A stretch of DNA of 28,918 nt from JAKAXG01 sp035702985 (GTDB lineage: Bacteria > Actinomycetota > Acidimicrobiia > Acidimicrobiales > Palsa-688): contig DASSZD010000085.1 of the NCBI GenBank assembly GCA_035702985.1, positions 1 to 28,918 on the forward strand. Reading direction: 5' to 3'. Of this stretch, positions 1-7,436 are shown in pieces (position 1 is the first letter of the stretch; the number at the start of each line of letters is the position of its first letter). The notes beneath the pieces are model-generated. The model was not told the DNA's origin and searched no databases. It worked only from the letters and a program-made list of their open reading frames with translations. A program made the translations under genes and the position numbers.

Positions 1-1
1 C

Positions 2-190
2 GCCAAGGACTCTCCGGGCCAGTGGAAGACCTGGTACTGGATCTGCTTCGCCGGGATCATCTTCTTCATGGCCACCGTGCCGCTGATGCGGGGCCGCTGG
101 TCCCCCAAGGCGGCCCGGGCCGACGAGGAGGCCCACGAGGCCATGGTCCAGGCCGAGATGGCCAAGCTGGGCATGGGCGCCTCGGCCTAG
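2..190 (+). CDS. C-terminal end of an unidentified membrane protein (5' end outside window)
   Basis: The frame is open from the window edge and ends at TAG (188-190), giving 62 residues. There is one hydrophobic segment (WYWICFAGIIFFMATVPLM), then a basic RGRWSPKAAR stretch and an acidic amphipathic tail (DEEAHEAMVQAEMAKLGMG). This looks like the last membrane helix of an integral membrane protein with a cytoplasmic tail, by the positive-inside rule. The part present is too short to assign a family; a transporter is possible but not supported. A strong hairpin follows the stop, so this gene probably ends its transcription unit here. Confidence 0.6.
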   Translation, partial: AKDSPGQWKTWYWICFAGIIFFMATVPLMRGRWSPKAARADEEAHEAMVQAEMAKLGMGASA

Positions 191-216
191 CGGCCGACCC
201 CCTCAGAGGTTGTCGC

Positions 217-250
217 GGAGGGGCCGGGACCTGCGGGTGCCGGCCCCTCC
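217..250. terminator. Bidirectional hairpin terminator between convergent genes
   Basis: An 11-bp perfect stem, GGAGGGGCCGG (217-227) with CCGGCCCCTCC (240-250), encloses a 12-base loop that can itself pair ACC with GGT around TGCG. It lies between the end of the upstream plus-strand gene and the end of the minus-strand epoxide hydrolase. There is no T-tract on either side, as is common for terminators of GC-rich actinobacteria. Confidence 0.6.
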
Positions 251-264
251 TCCGCGTCCCGGAC

Positions 265-1401
265 TCAGCGGACGGTGCGGAAGAACCGGCGCACCTCCTC
301 GACGAACAGATCCGGCTGCTCGAAGGCGGCGAAGTGGCCGCCGACCGCCGGTTCGCCCCAGTACCGGATATCGCGGAACTGGCGGGCGGCCCAGCGGCGG
401 GAGCAGCGGAAGATCTCCTTCGGGAAGACCGAACCGCCCATGGGGACCGACACCGGTCCCAGCGGCGGGTTGTTGAACGACTCCCAGTACATGCGGGCCG
501 ACGAGGCCCCCGAGGCGGTCAGCCAGTAGAGCATGACGTTGTCGAGGATCCGGTCCGCTCCGAGGGCCGCCACCGGGTCACCGCCGGTGTCGCTCCAGGA
601 CCAGAACTTCTCCAGGATCCAGCCGCACTGACCGGCCGGGGAGTCGACCAGGGCGTAGCCCAGCGTCTGGGGCCGGGTGGACTGCTGCTTGGAGTAGCCG
701 GAGTCGGTCGCCGAATAGTCCTGGAGCGCGGCCAGGGCCGACCGCTCCGCCGCGGTGGGCTCGCCGTCATCGGGGCCGGGGAACCCGAGGACCATGTTGA
801 GATGGATGCCGGCCACGTGGTCGGGGTCCTGCTGGGCCAGGCTGACCGTGACCATCGACCCCCAGTCCCCGCCCTGGGCGCCGTAGTGCTCGTAGCCGAG
901 GCGGCCCATGAGGGTGGCCCACGCCCTGGCCGTCCTCTCCACCCCCCACCCGGCGACGGTGGGCTTGTCGGAGAAGGCGTATCCGGGAAGTGACGGCACC
1001 ACCACCGAGAAGGCGTCGTCGGCGTGACCGCCGTGGGCGGGCGGGTCGGTCAGGGGCCCGATCACCTCCAGGAACTCCACCACCGAGCCCGGCCAGCCGT
1101 GGGTCAGCACCAGCGGCAGGGCCCCGGGGTGGGGCGACCGGACGTGGATGAAGTGGATCCCGAGGCCGTCGATCCGGGTGCGGAACTGGGGGTGGGCGTT
1201 GAGCCGCCGCTGCCGGGCCGGCCAGTCGTAGCCGTCGGCCCAGTAGCCACACAGGTTCTGCAGGTAATGGAGCGGTACCCCCTGGGACCAGTCGGCGACG
1301 GTGGCCGGCTCGGGCCAGCGGGTGCGGCGCAGCCGGTCGGCCAGGTCCCGAAGGTCCGCGGCGGGTACGTCTATCGAGAACGGCGTCACATCCACGGTCA
1401 T
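265..1401 (-). CDS. Epoxide hydrolase, EHN family (alpha/beta hydrolase fold)
   Basis: A 378-residue protein of the family typified by microsomal and juvenile-hormone epoxide hydrolases, which open epoxides to diols through a covalent ester on Asp. The N-terminal EHN lid region (about residues 4-110, FSIDVPAADLRDLADRL and TRWPEP) is followed by the oxyanion motif HGWPGS (101-106), the nucleophile Asp179 in GGDWG, and the catalytic His356 in GGHFAAFEQPDLF. The length is typical. The frame is open upstream for 28 more residues, but that would run into the divergent CoA-transferase gene, and the homology-like part begins at this ATG. With the neighbouring CoA-transferase, hydrolase and enoyl-CoA hydratase-like gene it suggests lipid, terpenoid or xenobiotic degradation; the substrate cannot be inferred. 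Confidence 0.9.
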   Translation of the reverse strand: MTVDVTPFSIDVPAADLRDLADRLRRTRWPEPATVADWSQGVPLHYLQNLCGYWADGYDWPARQRRLNAHPQFRTRIDGLGIHFIHVRSPHPGALPLVLTHGWPGSVVEFLEVIGPLTDPPAHGGHADDAFSVVVPSLPGYAFSDKPTVAGWGVERTARAWATLMGRLGYEHYGAQGGDWGSMVTVSLAQQDPDHVAGIHLNMVLGFPGPDDGEPTAAERSALAALQDYSATDSGYSKQQSTRPQTLGYALVDSPAGQCGWILEKFWSWSDTGGDPVAALGADRILDNVMLYWLTASGASSARMYWESFNNPPLGPVSVPMGGSVFPKEIFRCSRRWAARQFRDIRYWGEPAVGGHFAAFEQPDLFVEEVRRFFRTVR

Positions 1402-1478
1402 CCATCCCCCTGTGTCGGCCCCGCTGACGGGGCTGGACGCCAAGCTAGCGGCCGGCGCCGCCGTGCCATCCTGAAGGG

Positions 1479-2684
1479 GTGACACCGACCGTCCCGCCCT
1501 CCTCCGGCCCGCTCCAGGGAGTCCGGGTCCTCGACCTGACCTCCGTGGTGATGGGGCCGTACGCCACCCAGCTTCTCGGCGACCTGGGGGCCGACGTCAT
1601 CACCGTGGAGCCGCCCCGGGGGGACAACAACCGGGCCATGGGCAAGGGCCCCCTGCCCCAGCTGTCGGGCGTGGCGCTCAACCTGCTGCGCAACAAGCGC
1701 AACGTGTCGGTCGACTTCAAGACCCCCGCCGGGCGCGCCGCCCTGCTGGACATCGCCGCCACCTGCGACGTGTTCGTCACCAACCTGAGGCCGGGAGCGC
1801 TGGCGCGGGCCCGGATCGCCTACGACGACGTGGCCGCCCGCCGCCCCGACGTCGTCTACTGCCAGGCCCACGGCTACCCGAGCGACGGTCCCCGGGCCGA
1901 CGACCCGGCCTACGACGACGTCATCCAGACCGAGACCGGCATCGCCGACGCCACGTCCCGGCTGACCGGCCGGCCCATGAACGCCGCCACCATCATGGCC
2001 GACAAGGTGTGCGGGCTCACCATCGTCTACGCCGTGACCGCCGCCCTGTACCGGCGGGCGGTGAGCGGCCGGGGCGACCACATCGAGGTGCCCATGGCCG
2101 ACACCATGAAGGCGTTCACACTGGTGGAGCACGGGGCGGCCGCCATCCCCGAACCGGCTCTGGGTCCGGCGGGCTATCCCCGGATCCTCAACACCGAGCG
2201 GGGACCGTGGCAGACCGCGGACGGCTGGATCATGGCGCTCCCCTACACCAGGGAGCACTACGACTCCATCTTCGCCGCCGGCGGCCGCCCGGACCTGGTC
2301 GGCGACGAGCGCTACGCCACCGGCCGCAACCGCATCGCCAACGCGCCGTTCCTGTACCGGGAGATGGGCAGGATGCTGGCCGGCGGCACCACGTCGGAGT
2401 GGCTGGCGTTCTTCCGGGAGCACGACGTGCCGGCCGCCGAGGTGGGCCGCCTGGACGACCTGATCGAGGAGCTGCCGGTGGAGGTGCACCCCCACGCCGG
2501 CGGCTACCGCCTCATCCCGCCGGCGGTCCGCTTCGCCGCCTCACCGCAGTCCGTACGCCGCCCCGCCCCCCTGATCGGGGAGCACACCGAGGAGGTGCTG
2601 GCCGAGGCCGGCTACGACGCCCAGGGGATCGCTTCCCTGCGGGCGTCGGGCGCGCTGGGAGGGGTTCCGGGCGAGTTCTCCTGA
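1479..2684 (+). CDS. CaiB/BaiF (class III) CoA-transferase family protein
   Basis: 401 residues with GTG start. Members move CoA between carboxylic acids or racemise 2-methylacyl-CoAs. The family opening is clear: GVRVLDLTSVVMGPYATQLLGDLGADVITVEPP (in residues 14-46), then NKRNVSVDFK (72-81), TNLRPGALAR and the YDDVIQ segment (145-150), which holds the Asp at the place of the family's catalytic aspartate. The C-terminal domain resumes the fold near residue 330 and the protein ends with a typical GEHTEEVL helix. Length matches the family. Start choice is modestly supported: GAAGGGG lies directly against the GTG, too close for a normal Shine-Dalgarno. Its 3' end overlaps the convergent membrane-protein gene by 73 bp. 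It may act with the enoyl-CoA hydratase-like gene in acyl-CoA degradation. Confidence 0.9.
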   Translation: MTPTVPPSSGPLQGVRVLDLTSVVMGPYATQLLGDLGADVITVEPPRGDNNRAMGKGPLPQLSGVALNLLRNKRNVSVDFKTPAGRAALLDIAATCDVFVTNLRPGALARARIAYDDVAARRPDVVYCQAHGYPSDGPRADDPAYDDVIQTETGIADATSRLTGRPMNAATIMADKVCGLTIVYAVTAALYRRAVSGRGDHIEVPMADTMKAFTLVEHGAAAIPEPALGPAGYPRILNTERGPWQTADGWIMALPYTREHYDSIFAAGGRPDLVGDERYATGRNRIANAPFLYREMGRMLAGGTTSEWLAFFREHDVPAAEVGRLDDLIEELPVEVHPHAGGYRLIPPAVRFAASPQSVRRPAPLIGEHTEEVLAEAGYDAQGIASLRASGALGGVPGEFS

Positions 2685-4069
2685 TGGAGGCGCAGCGTCG
2701 CCCACACCATCACCGCCGCGAACAGGGCATAGGCGGCCAGGGCGTCCACGGTGAACCAACCGGTCAGCTTGAGGGCCAGTTGCACACCCAGTTGCCGGGC
2801 CTGGCCGATGCTCAGTCCGATCTGGGTCGGTGACAGCGGCTGGTCGACCTGCACCACTGCGGCGGTGAGCTGCGAGCCCAGCACCAGCAGCACCCCGCAC
2901 ACGGCGGCCGCCCCCACCTTGCGCTGGCGCAGGCGGACGGCCACGATCGGCACCGCGGCCATGGCCGCGGCGGCCAGGACGGTGCCGATCACCTGCTGCC
3001 AGGGGCCCGAGAAGGCATTGCCCAGGCTGCGGGAGATCCGCTGGCCGGTGACGCTGCTGAAGGCCACGGCGTGGTCCCATGCGGGCAGGAACGCCCCGGC
3101 CACCAACACGGCCAGCACGGCGACCAGCATGGTCCACGCCGCCCGCTCGTGGGCGTCCTCCCGGTCGGGAGCGACGGCCACGGCCGCGGCTGCCGGGGCG
3201 GCACCGGCGGCCGGATCCCAGACGCCGGTGGGCTCCCCGACCGGCAGGGCGGACGTCGGGTCGGACGAGCCGGGGACGGGCATGGCCGTGGTGGGGCCGT
3301 CGGACCGGTACGGGACGGGGCCCTCCCCGGACGGGTGGGCCGCCGGCTGGTCAGACCCGACCCCGTCGGACTCCGATCCCCCGCCGGGCTCATGTCCTCT
3401 TTCGGGCTCCTGTGCCCCGCCGGGCTCCTGTGCCCCGTCGGGGGCGTAGGGGTTGGGCGGGGCCGCCTCGACGGGAGCCTCCTGCTGGCCGGCTGCGCCG
3501 GGCGCCGCCCAGCCGGCATGGGACTCCCCCCGGGCCGGGTCGACCACCGGGCCGGAGACGGGAACGGCCGCCGCGGGGTCGGCGCCTGCGGCGCCGGGCG
3601 GCACGGAGGGGAACGCCGCGACCGGGTCGGGCACGCGGTGGCGGCGGCGGGCGGCCAGCACCGCGGTGGCGGCGGCCGCCGCCCCCACCAGCCACGCCGC
3701 CTCCATCAACCACAGGCCGGCGCCCACCGATGACGTCCCGTAGCGGAAGGCGTCACCGAGATCGGCGACCCGGAATCCGAGCTCCCCGGCGGCCAGGCCC
3801 ACCGCCAGTCCGGCCGCCACCGGGGTACGGTGCGGGCCGGTGAGCCCCACGACCAGGGCCAGCGCCCACGAGGCAGCCAGGACGGCGTACAGGGCCGCCT
3901 GATCCGGGGAGGAGGTCAGGGACGAGCCGCTGCTGCCGCCGATGAAGTAGCCCGGGAACATGGCCACCACGTGCAGGACCACGGTTGCGACCAGCAGCCC
4001 GGCCGCGACCAGGTCGAGAGCGGCCGGCCGCCTGTGCTCGTCCGGGTGGGACTGGATCGCCATCTGCAT
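2612..4069 (-). CDS. Multi-pass membrane protein with long Pro/Gly/Glu-rich internal linker
   Basis: About 485 residues, family not recognised. Residues about 1-145 carry four hydrophobic segments (for example DLVAAGLLVATVVLHVVAMF). About 150-315 is a disordered linker rich in Pro, Gly, Ala, Glu and Asp with short GGAQEP-like repeats. About 320-470 has four more hydrophobic segments, ending with a charged tail. The loop VTGQRISRSLGNAFSGPWQQ separates the first two of the second set. GTG 4075 and ATG 4069 and 4063 are possible starts. I chose 4069 because a GATAAT box at 4078-4083 sits where it would yield a leaderless transcript, and there is no Shine-Dalgarno. It lies 37 bp after the minus-strand hydrolase but seems to have its own promoter. 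Function unknown. Confidence 0.75.
   Translation of the reverse strand: MQMAIQSHPDEHRRPAALDLVAAGLLVATVVLHVVAMFPGYFIGGSSGSSLTSSPDQAALYAVLAASWALALVVGLTGPHRTPVAAGLAVGLAAGELGFRVADLGDAFRYGTSSVGAGLWLMEAAWLVGAAAAATAVLAARRRHRVPDPVAAFPSVPPGAAGADPAAAVPVSGPVVDPARGESHAGWAAPGAAGQQEAPVEAAPPNPYAPDGAQEPGGAQEPERGHEPGGGSESDGVGSDQPAAHPSGEGPVPYRSDGPTTAMPVPGSSDPTSALPVGEPTGVWDPAAGAAPAAAAVAVAPDREDAHERAAWTMLVAVLAVLVAGAFLPAWDHAVAFSSVTGQRISRSLGNAFSGPWQQVIGTVLAAAAMAAVPIVAVRLRQRKVGAAAVCGVLLVLGSQLTAAVVQVDQPLSPTQIGLSIGQARQLGVQLALKLTGWFTVDALAAYALFAAVMVWATLRLHQENSPGTPPSAPDARREAIPWAS
3385..3438 (-). repeat. Three tandem 18-bp units inside the membrane-protein linker
   Basis: Units 3385-3402, 3403-3420 and 3421-3438 share the CGGGCTC core; the last two are nearly identical (CGGGCTCCTGTGCCCCG plus one differing base). 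On the minus strand they encode the six-residue units DGAQEP, GGAQEP and ERGHEP. The repeat keeps frame, so copy number could vary between strains without breaking the gene. Confidence 0.7.
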
Positions 4070-4077
4070 GGTCACCG

Positions 4078-4110
4078 ATTATCGCCGCCGAAGATGAACA
4101 GAAGATGAGC
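4078..4110 (-). promoter_or_regulatory. Putative leaderless promoter with PHO-box-like 11-bp direct repeats
   Basis: Read on the minus strand, two 11-bp units follow each other: GCTCATCTTCT (4110-4100) and GTTCATCTTCG (4099-4089). Spacing of 11 bp and the GTTCA start resemble the direct-repeat units bound by PhoP/PhoB-class regulators in Streptomyces. Six bases separate the second unit from a -10-like GATAAT (4083-4078), so the repeats cover the -35 position as expected for an activator. The ATG at 4069 lies at the predicted transcription start. The pattern is seen in the sequence; the regulator is inferred. Confidence 0.4.
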
Positions 4111-4112
4111 CA

Positions 4113-5006
4113 TCAGCCGGCGGTCCGGATGGAGTAGGAGTGCCTCCAGTCGGCCAGGAGGCTGCGGACGGCGGTGACCAGGGCGATCGGCTGGTCGAGC
4201 ATCACGTGGTGGTAGGCGAGCGGAACCTCGATCACCGGGGCGGTGCGGCCCAGGAGCTTGTACATGTGCTGGCCGACCTCCGGGGTGACCAGGCCGTTCT
4301 CGGCCCGCAGCACGGCCACCCGGCAGGGGATGGAGGCCAGGGTGTCGGCGCCGACCTCGCCGATGTTGTCGAAGAAGGCCGGGTCGAACTTCCAGGTCCA
4401 GCCGCCCTCGACCTGGCGCACCGAGTGCTGCTTCACGTGTTCGACCACGTAGGGCAGCAGGGCGGGCTGCTCCGGGACGGGCCGGAAATGGGACAGGGCG
4501 TCCTCCCGGGTGGGGTACAGCCGGAGCGGTCCGAAAGCCTCCCGGTTGCGGCCCGCCCGCTCCTCGGGGGAGGGCTCGCGGACCGGGGAGTCGACGATGA
4601 TGATGCCCTCGAAGCGGTCACCGAAGCGGGCCGCGGAGGCGAAGGTGGCAAAGCCGCCCAGGCTGTGCGCCACCACGACCGGCGGCTGATCCGACGGTGA
4701 GGAGGTGGCCACGGCCATGATCTCCTCCGCCCAGTGGTGGAAGGTGTAGACGGGCCGGCGGCCGGAGTCGCCGTGACCGGACAGGTCCAGGGCGGTGACG
4801 CAGCATTCCCGGGAAAAAAACGGGGCGATGTGGTCCCACCACCGGCTGTGAGCCCCCCCTCCGTGCACCAGCAGCAGGCTCGGCAGGCTGGGGTCGCCCC
4901 ACCGCCGGTAGGCGATCTGGCAGCCGCCGACTTCCAGGCGGCCCTCGTGGACCCGGTGGGCGAGGGCCGCCTGGAACCATGCGGGTACGGTCTCGGAGTC
5001 GCTCAC
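4113..5006 (-). CDS. Alpha/beta-fold hydrolase
   Basis: 297 residues. The core runs from LLLVHGGGAHSRWWDHI (oxyanion HGG, residues 48-50) through LDLSGHGDSGR to the nucleophile elbow AHSLGG (Ser115) and the C-terminal catalytic His in YHHVMLDQP (His267 or 266). The cap region, about 135-220, is rich in Arg and Pro. The third catalytic residue is not obvious: where many relatives have an Asp after strand 6, this one reads LRAENGLVTPE, so a Glu may serve. Esterase, lactonase and C-C bond hydrolase are all possible; the substrate is unknown. The gene lies 31 bp downstream of the enoyl-CoA hydratase-like gene on the same strand and probably shares its transcript. Confidence 0.85.
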   Translation of the reverse strand: MSDSETVPAWFQAALAHRVHEGRLEVGGCQIAYRRWGDPSLPSLLLVHGGGAHSRWWDHIAPFFSRECCVTALDLSGHGDSGRRPVYTFHHWAEEIMAVATSSPSDQPPVVVAHSLGGFATFASAARFGDRFEGIIIVDSPVREPSPEERAGRNREAFGPLRLYPTREDALSHFRPVPEQPALLPYVVEHVKQHSVRQVEGGWTWKFDPAFFDNIGEVGADTLASIPCRVAVLRAENGLVTPEVGQHMYKLLGRTAPVIEVPLAYHHVMLDQPIALVTAVRSLLADWRHSYSIRTAG

Positions 5007-5037
5007 GGGCGGCAGGCTACCCGGCCGGTCCGGCCCC

Positions 5038-5850
5038 TCAACCGGGCGGGGACTGACCCGCAGCCTGGGACCGGCCCCGGGAGAACACCCCGGGCACCCG
5101 GTCGGCGATTCCTGCCGTACCCCCGCGGCGCCGCCAGACCCGACCGGTCTCGTGCTCGATGTCGGGGCCCCGGCCGACCACCTCGGCTTCGATGCGCCGG
5201 TACGACGCGTGGAGCTCGCTGATGGCCGGCCTGTTGTTGGCGGCGACGGTGGCCGCCAACTGCTGCGCCCGCGCCACCAGCTCCCCGTGGGGCACCACCT
5301 CGGTAACCAGCCCGGCCTCCAGGGCCCGGGCGGCGCCGACGAAGTCGCCGGTGAAGCTCATTCGCCGGGCCATGGCGAAGCCGACCCGCTGGGGCAGCAG
5401 CACCGACAGGCCCCAGCCGGGGAGGATCCCGACCCGGGCGTGGGTGTCGGCGAAGAGGGCCCGCTCGGAGGCGATCAGGAAGTCGCAGTTGAGGGCCAGC
5501 TCCAGGCCACCCGTGATGGCGACCCCGTTGACCGCTCCGATCAACGGCTTGGTCAGCGGCCGCCACGGGTGTCCGGGCGGCACGTCCCCGTCGTCCAACG
5601 AGCCGAGCATCCCGTCATGGGCGCTGAGCTCCTTCAGGTCCAAGCCGGCGCAGAAGGCCGGGTCGGACCCGGTCAGCACCACGGCGGCCACGTCGTCGTC
5701 GTCGCCCAGTTCGTCGAGGGCTCGGCGCAGAGATCCGAGCAGCAGGCTGCTTATGGCGTTGCGGACCGCCGGCCGGTTGAGGGTCACGGTCGCCACCGCC
5801 CCGGAGCGGGTTACGAGGACCGGTTCTGAGGATGCTGCCTTCTCGCTCAC
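5038..5850 (-). CDS. Enoyl-CoA hydratase/isomerase (crotonase) family protein
   Basis: 270 residues from GTG 5850. Crotonase landmarks are present: VTLNRPAVRNAIS (22-34), the oxyanion segment FCAGLDLKEL (66-75) and NGVAITGGLELALNCDF (108-124). Glu117 aligns with Glu144 of rat hydratase. The second catalytic Glu (rat Glu164) appears to be His137 in ALFADTHARVGILPGWGLS, so classical syn-hydration is doubtful; isomerase, hydrolase or an altered hydratase activity is possible. The GILPGWG form is common among actinobacterial EchA paralogues. The open frame extends far upstream without a start in good context, and the protein similarity begins here. It is the first gene of a likely two-gene unit with the alpha/beta hydrolase. 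Confidence 0.88.
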   Translation of the reverse strand: MSEKAASSEPVLVTRSGAVATVTLNRPAVRNAISSLLLGSLRRALDELGDDDDVAAVVLTGSDPAFCAGLDLKELSAHDGMLGSLDDGDVPPGHPWRPLTKPLIGAVNGVAITGGLELALNCDFLIASERALFADTHARVGILPGWGLSVLLPQRVGFAMARRMSFTGDFVGAARALEAGLVTEVVPHGELVARAQQLAATVAANNRPAISELHASYRRIEAEVVGRGPDIEHETGRVWRRRGGTAGIADRVPGVFSRGRSQAAGQSPPG

Positions 5851-5943
5851 CCGGCCATCCTGGCAGGTCGGCCGGGCCCGCCCCGGCTGGGGGGGGCGCC
5901 GCCTCCGGGCGGGGGGAGGCGGGCGCGCCGGTAGCCTGGCGCC

Positions 5944-6330
5944 ATGCTCGATGACTTCGCCAAGGAATTGCTCCAGGGCAGGAATTTCGCCGCCTTCACC
6001 ACCCTGCTGCCCGGCGGCCAGCCCTCCACCCACCTGATGTGGGTCGACTGCGACGACACCCACGTGATCATCAACACCGAGACCGGCCGCCAGAAGTTCC
6101 GCAACGTCAAGAACGACCCCCGGGTGGCGGTGACCGTGTTCGACTCGGCCAGCCCCTACCGGTACGTGGAGGTGCGGGGTCGGGTGGTCGGCACCATCAC
6201 CGGGAGCGAGGCCCGCCAGCACATCGACCGGCTGAGCGAGAAGTACACCGGCGGCCCCTACGCCAATCCCATCGGCAGCGAGCGGGTGATCCTGCAGATC
6301 GAGCCGGAACGGGTCCGGGGCCAGGGCTGA
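5944..6330 (+). CDS. PPOX-class F420-dependent protein (split-barrel flavin-fold)
   Basis: 128 residues, the usual size for the small F420-binding split-barrel proteins related to pyridoxamine 5'-phosphate oxidase. Visible features are FAAFTTLLPGGQPSTHLMWVDCDD (15-38), the INTETGRQKFRNVKNDPRVAVTVFD core, where the K-x-RN-x-KNDPRV pattern is typical, and the PYRYVEVRGRV strand followed by a helix IDRLSEKYTGG. Family members reduce diverse substrates with F420H2, or bind F420, FMN or heme; the substrate here is unknown. The gene is divergent from the enoyl-CoA hydratase-like gene across a 93-bp gap and is followed by a short hairpin. Confidence 0.88.
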   Translation: MLDDFAKELLQGRNFAAFTTLLPGGQPSTHLMWVDCDDTHVIINTETGRQKFRNVKNDPRVAVTVFDSASPYRYVEVRGRVVGTITGSEARQHIDRLSEKYTGGPYANPIGSERVILQIEPERVRGQG

Positions 6331-6341
6331 AACCGGGACCG

Positions 6342-6358
6342 GGCGGGGCGGCCCCGCC
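6342..6358 (+). terminator. Short GC hairpin after the F420-type gene
   Basis: A 7-bp perfect stem, GGCGGGG (6342-6348) with CCCCGCC (6352-6358), has a CGG loop and is followed by GTTTG. It starts 11 bases after the stop of the F420-type gene, so it is a plausible terminator, but the stem is short and the T-run is weak. Confidence 0.4.
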
Positions 6359-6394
6359 GTTTGACGGCCCATGCAGACGGGAACATGCACGGTC

Positions 6395-6601
6395 ATGAGC
6401 AACGAAACCGGCACCAACCCGAGCGACGAGACCCACGCCGCGGAGGAGGCCGAGGCTCACGCCTCGCACCAGGCCGACCGCCCGCCCACCGAGGAGGAGG
6501 GTCGGGCCGCCCCCACTTCGGCCAGCCCCGAGACCGAGCGGGCATTCGACGACATGGCCAAGCGGGGCGCCGATGTGAAGGGCGAGGGTCAGGTCCCCTG
6601 A
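6395..6601 (+). CDS. Small acidic hypothetical protein
   Basis: 68 residues from the ATG at 6395; an in-frame ATG at 6371 would add eight. The product is hydrophilic, rich in Glu, Ala and His, with no hydrophobic segment or Cys (MSNETGTNPSDETHAAEEAE at the start; RAFDDMAKRGADVKGEGQVP at the end). It looks unstructured apart from a possible C-terminal helix. I do not recognise a family. The coding evidence is the strong G/C bias at third positions and the clean fit between neighbours. It lies 64 bp after the F420-type gene in the same direction. Confidence 0.55.
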   Translation: MSNETGTNPSDETHAAEEAEAHASHQADRPPTEEEGRAAPTSASPETERAFDDMAKRGADVKGEGQVP

Positions 6602-6623
6602 ACCCCGGCGGCTGACCCTCGGC

Positions 6624-7370
6624 TCAGGAGGCGGGCTTCAGGGCGGCGGCCATCCTCCTGACCCCCGAAGCCAGTTCGGCGGCCTCGGATGCTCCGAGGC
6701 CGGCGAACGCCGCCTGCACCAACCGGTCCGTGTGCCGGTCCACCGCCGCCATGGCCCGCCGGTCCTCCTCGGTCAGCGTCGGCGTGTCGTCCTCGCCGTA
6801 ACCGAAGGCGGCGAAGTCGTCCGGGCGGCGGAAGTAGTGCGCCACCCGGGGGCTGACGCCTGCGGCCACCACCGCCAGCAGATGCATGCTCCCCCGCATC
6901 TCGCGCAGCACCGTCAGCAATTGCATGGCCCGGCCCGGGAGGTCTTCGGCCAGCGGCTCGGCGGCCAGCCCGGCGTACAGCGCCAACCCGGCCGGGTCGA
7001 CCCGCTCCACCACCGCCTCGGCCCCGGCGCAGAACCGGTCGAGCCCTTCCACCCGGTCGAAGTGCCGGCGCCCGAACTCCCGGCTGGCCTCCACGTACAC
7101 CCGGCCCACCTCCCGGGGCGGAAGCGGACAGCGTTCCCGGGCCGAGTTCCACATGCGGGCGACCAGGTCCGGGTGGAAGTACCCGAAGGCGCTCTGCACG
7201 ACCGGGGCCTCCACGTCGCCGAGGACGCCTCCCCGGCCGAGGAAGTAGAACCGGAAGCCGTCCAGGCCCAGCTCCTTCCCCCGGGCCAGCGTCTCGGGGG
7301 CGAAGTAGAAGGCCGAGCCCAGGCTCCCGATCAGCGGGGATGCCTCGGTCGCCAAACCGTCTGAGTTCAT
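6624..7370 (-). CDS. SCO6745 family protein
   Basis: 248 residues from ATG 7370. It resembles the actinobacterial SCO6745/SalK-like family: an N-terminal LIGSLGSAFYFAPETLARGKELGLDGFRFYFLGRGGVLGD, where small proteins of this family begin, then the conserved FGYFHPDLVARMW segment and a long helical C-terminal half ending in a HTDRLVQAAFAGLG stretch. The biochemical role of this family is not established; some members were linked to antibiotic gene clusters. The same frame is open far upstream (through the divergent prmA gene), which I treat as a shadow. It is divergent from prmA across 66 bp. Confidence 0.8.
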   Translation of the reverse strand: MNSDGLATEASPLIGSLGSAFYFAPETLARGKELGLDGFRFYFLGRGGVLGDVEAPVVQSAFGYFHPDLVARMWNSARERCPLPPREVGRVYVEASREFGRRHFDRVEGLDRFCAGAEAVVERVDPAGLALYAGLAAEPLAEDLPGRAMQLLTVLREMRGSMHLLAVVAAGVSPRVAHYFRRPDDFAAFGYGEDDTPTLTEEDRRAMAAVDRHTDRLVQAAFAGLGASEAAELASGVRRMAAALKPAS

Positions 7371-7436
7371 CGCCGGAGCGTAGACGGCGACGGCCGGAAG
7401 CCGCCGGCACCGGCGGACCTGAGACATCATCGGGGG

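Noticed and set aside
1398..2495. 365-codon minus-strand frame over the CoA-transferase gene
   Set aside because: Its composition (Gly, His, Val, Arg) has no domain pattern and the plus-strand gene has clear family motifs.
2751..3843. Three plus-strand frames over the membrane-protein linker
   Set aside because: Arg/Pro/Gly-rich shadows of the low-complexity, GC-rich linker; no start context and no domain.
5881..5943. G-runs before the F420-type gene considered as a G-quadruplex or terminator
   Set aside because: Several G-runs occur, but such runs are common by chance in sequence this GC-rich, and no paired stem or conserved pattern is seen.
5851..6417. N-terminal extension of the enoyl-CoA hydratase-like frame to 459 codons
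   Set aside because: It would run antisense through the F420-type gene; crotonase similarity starts just after GTG 5850.
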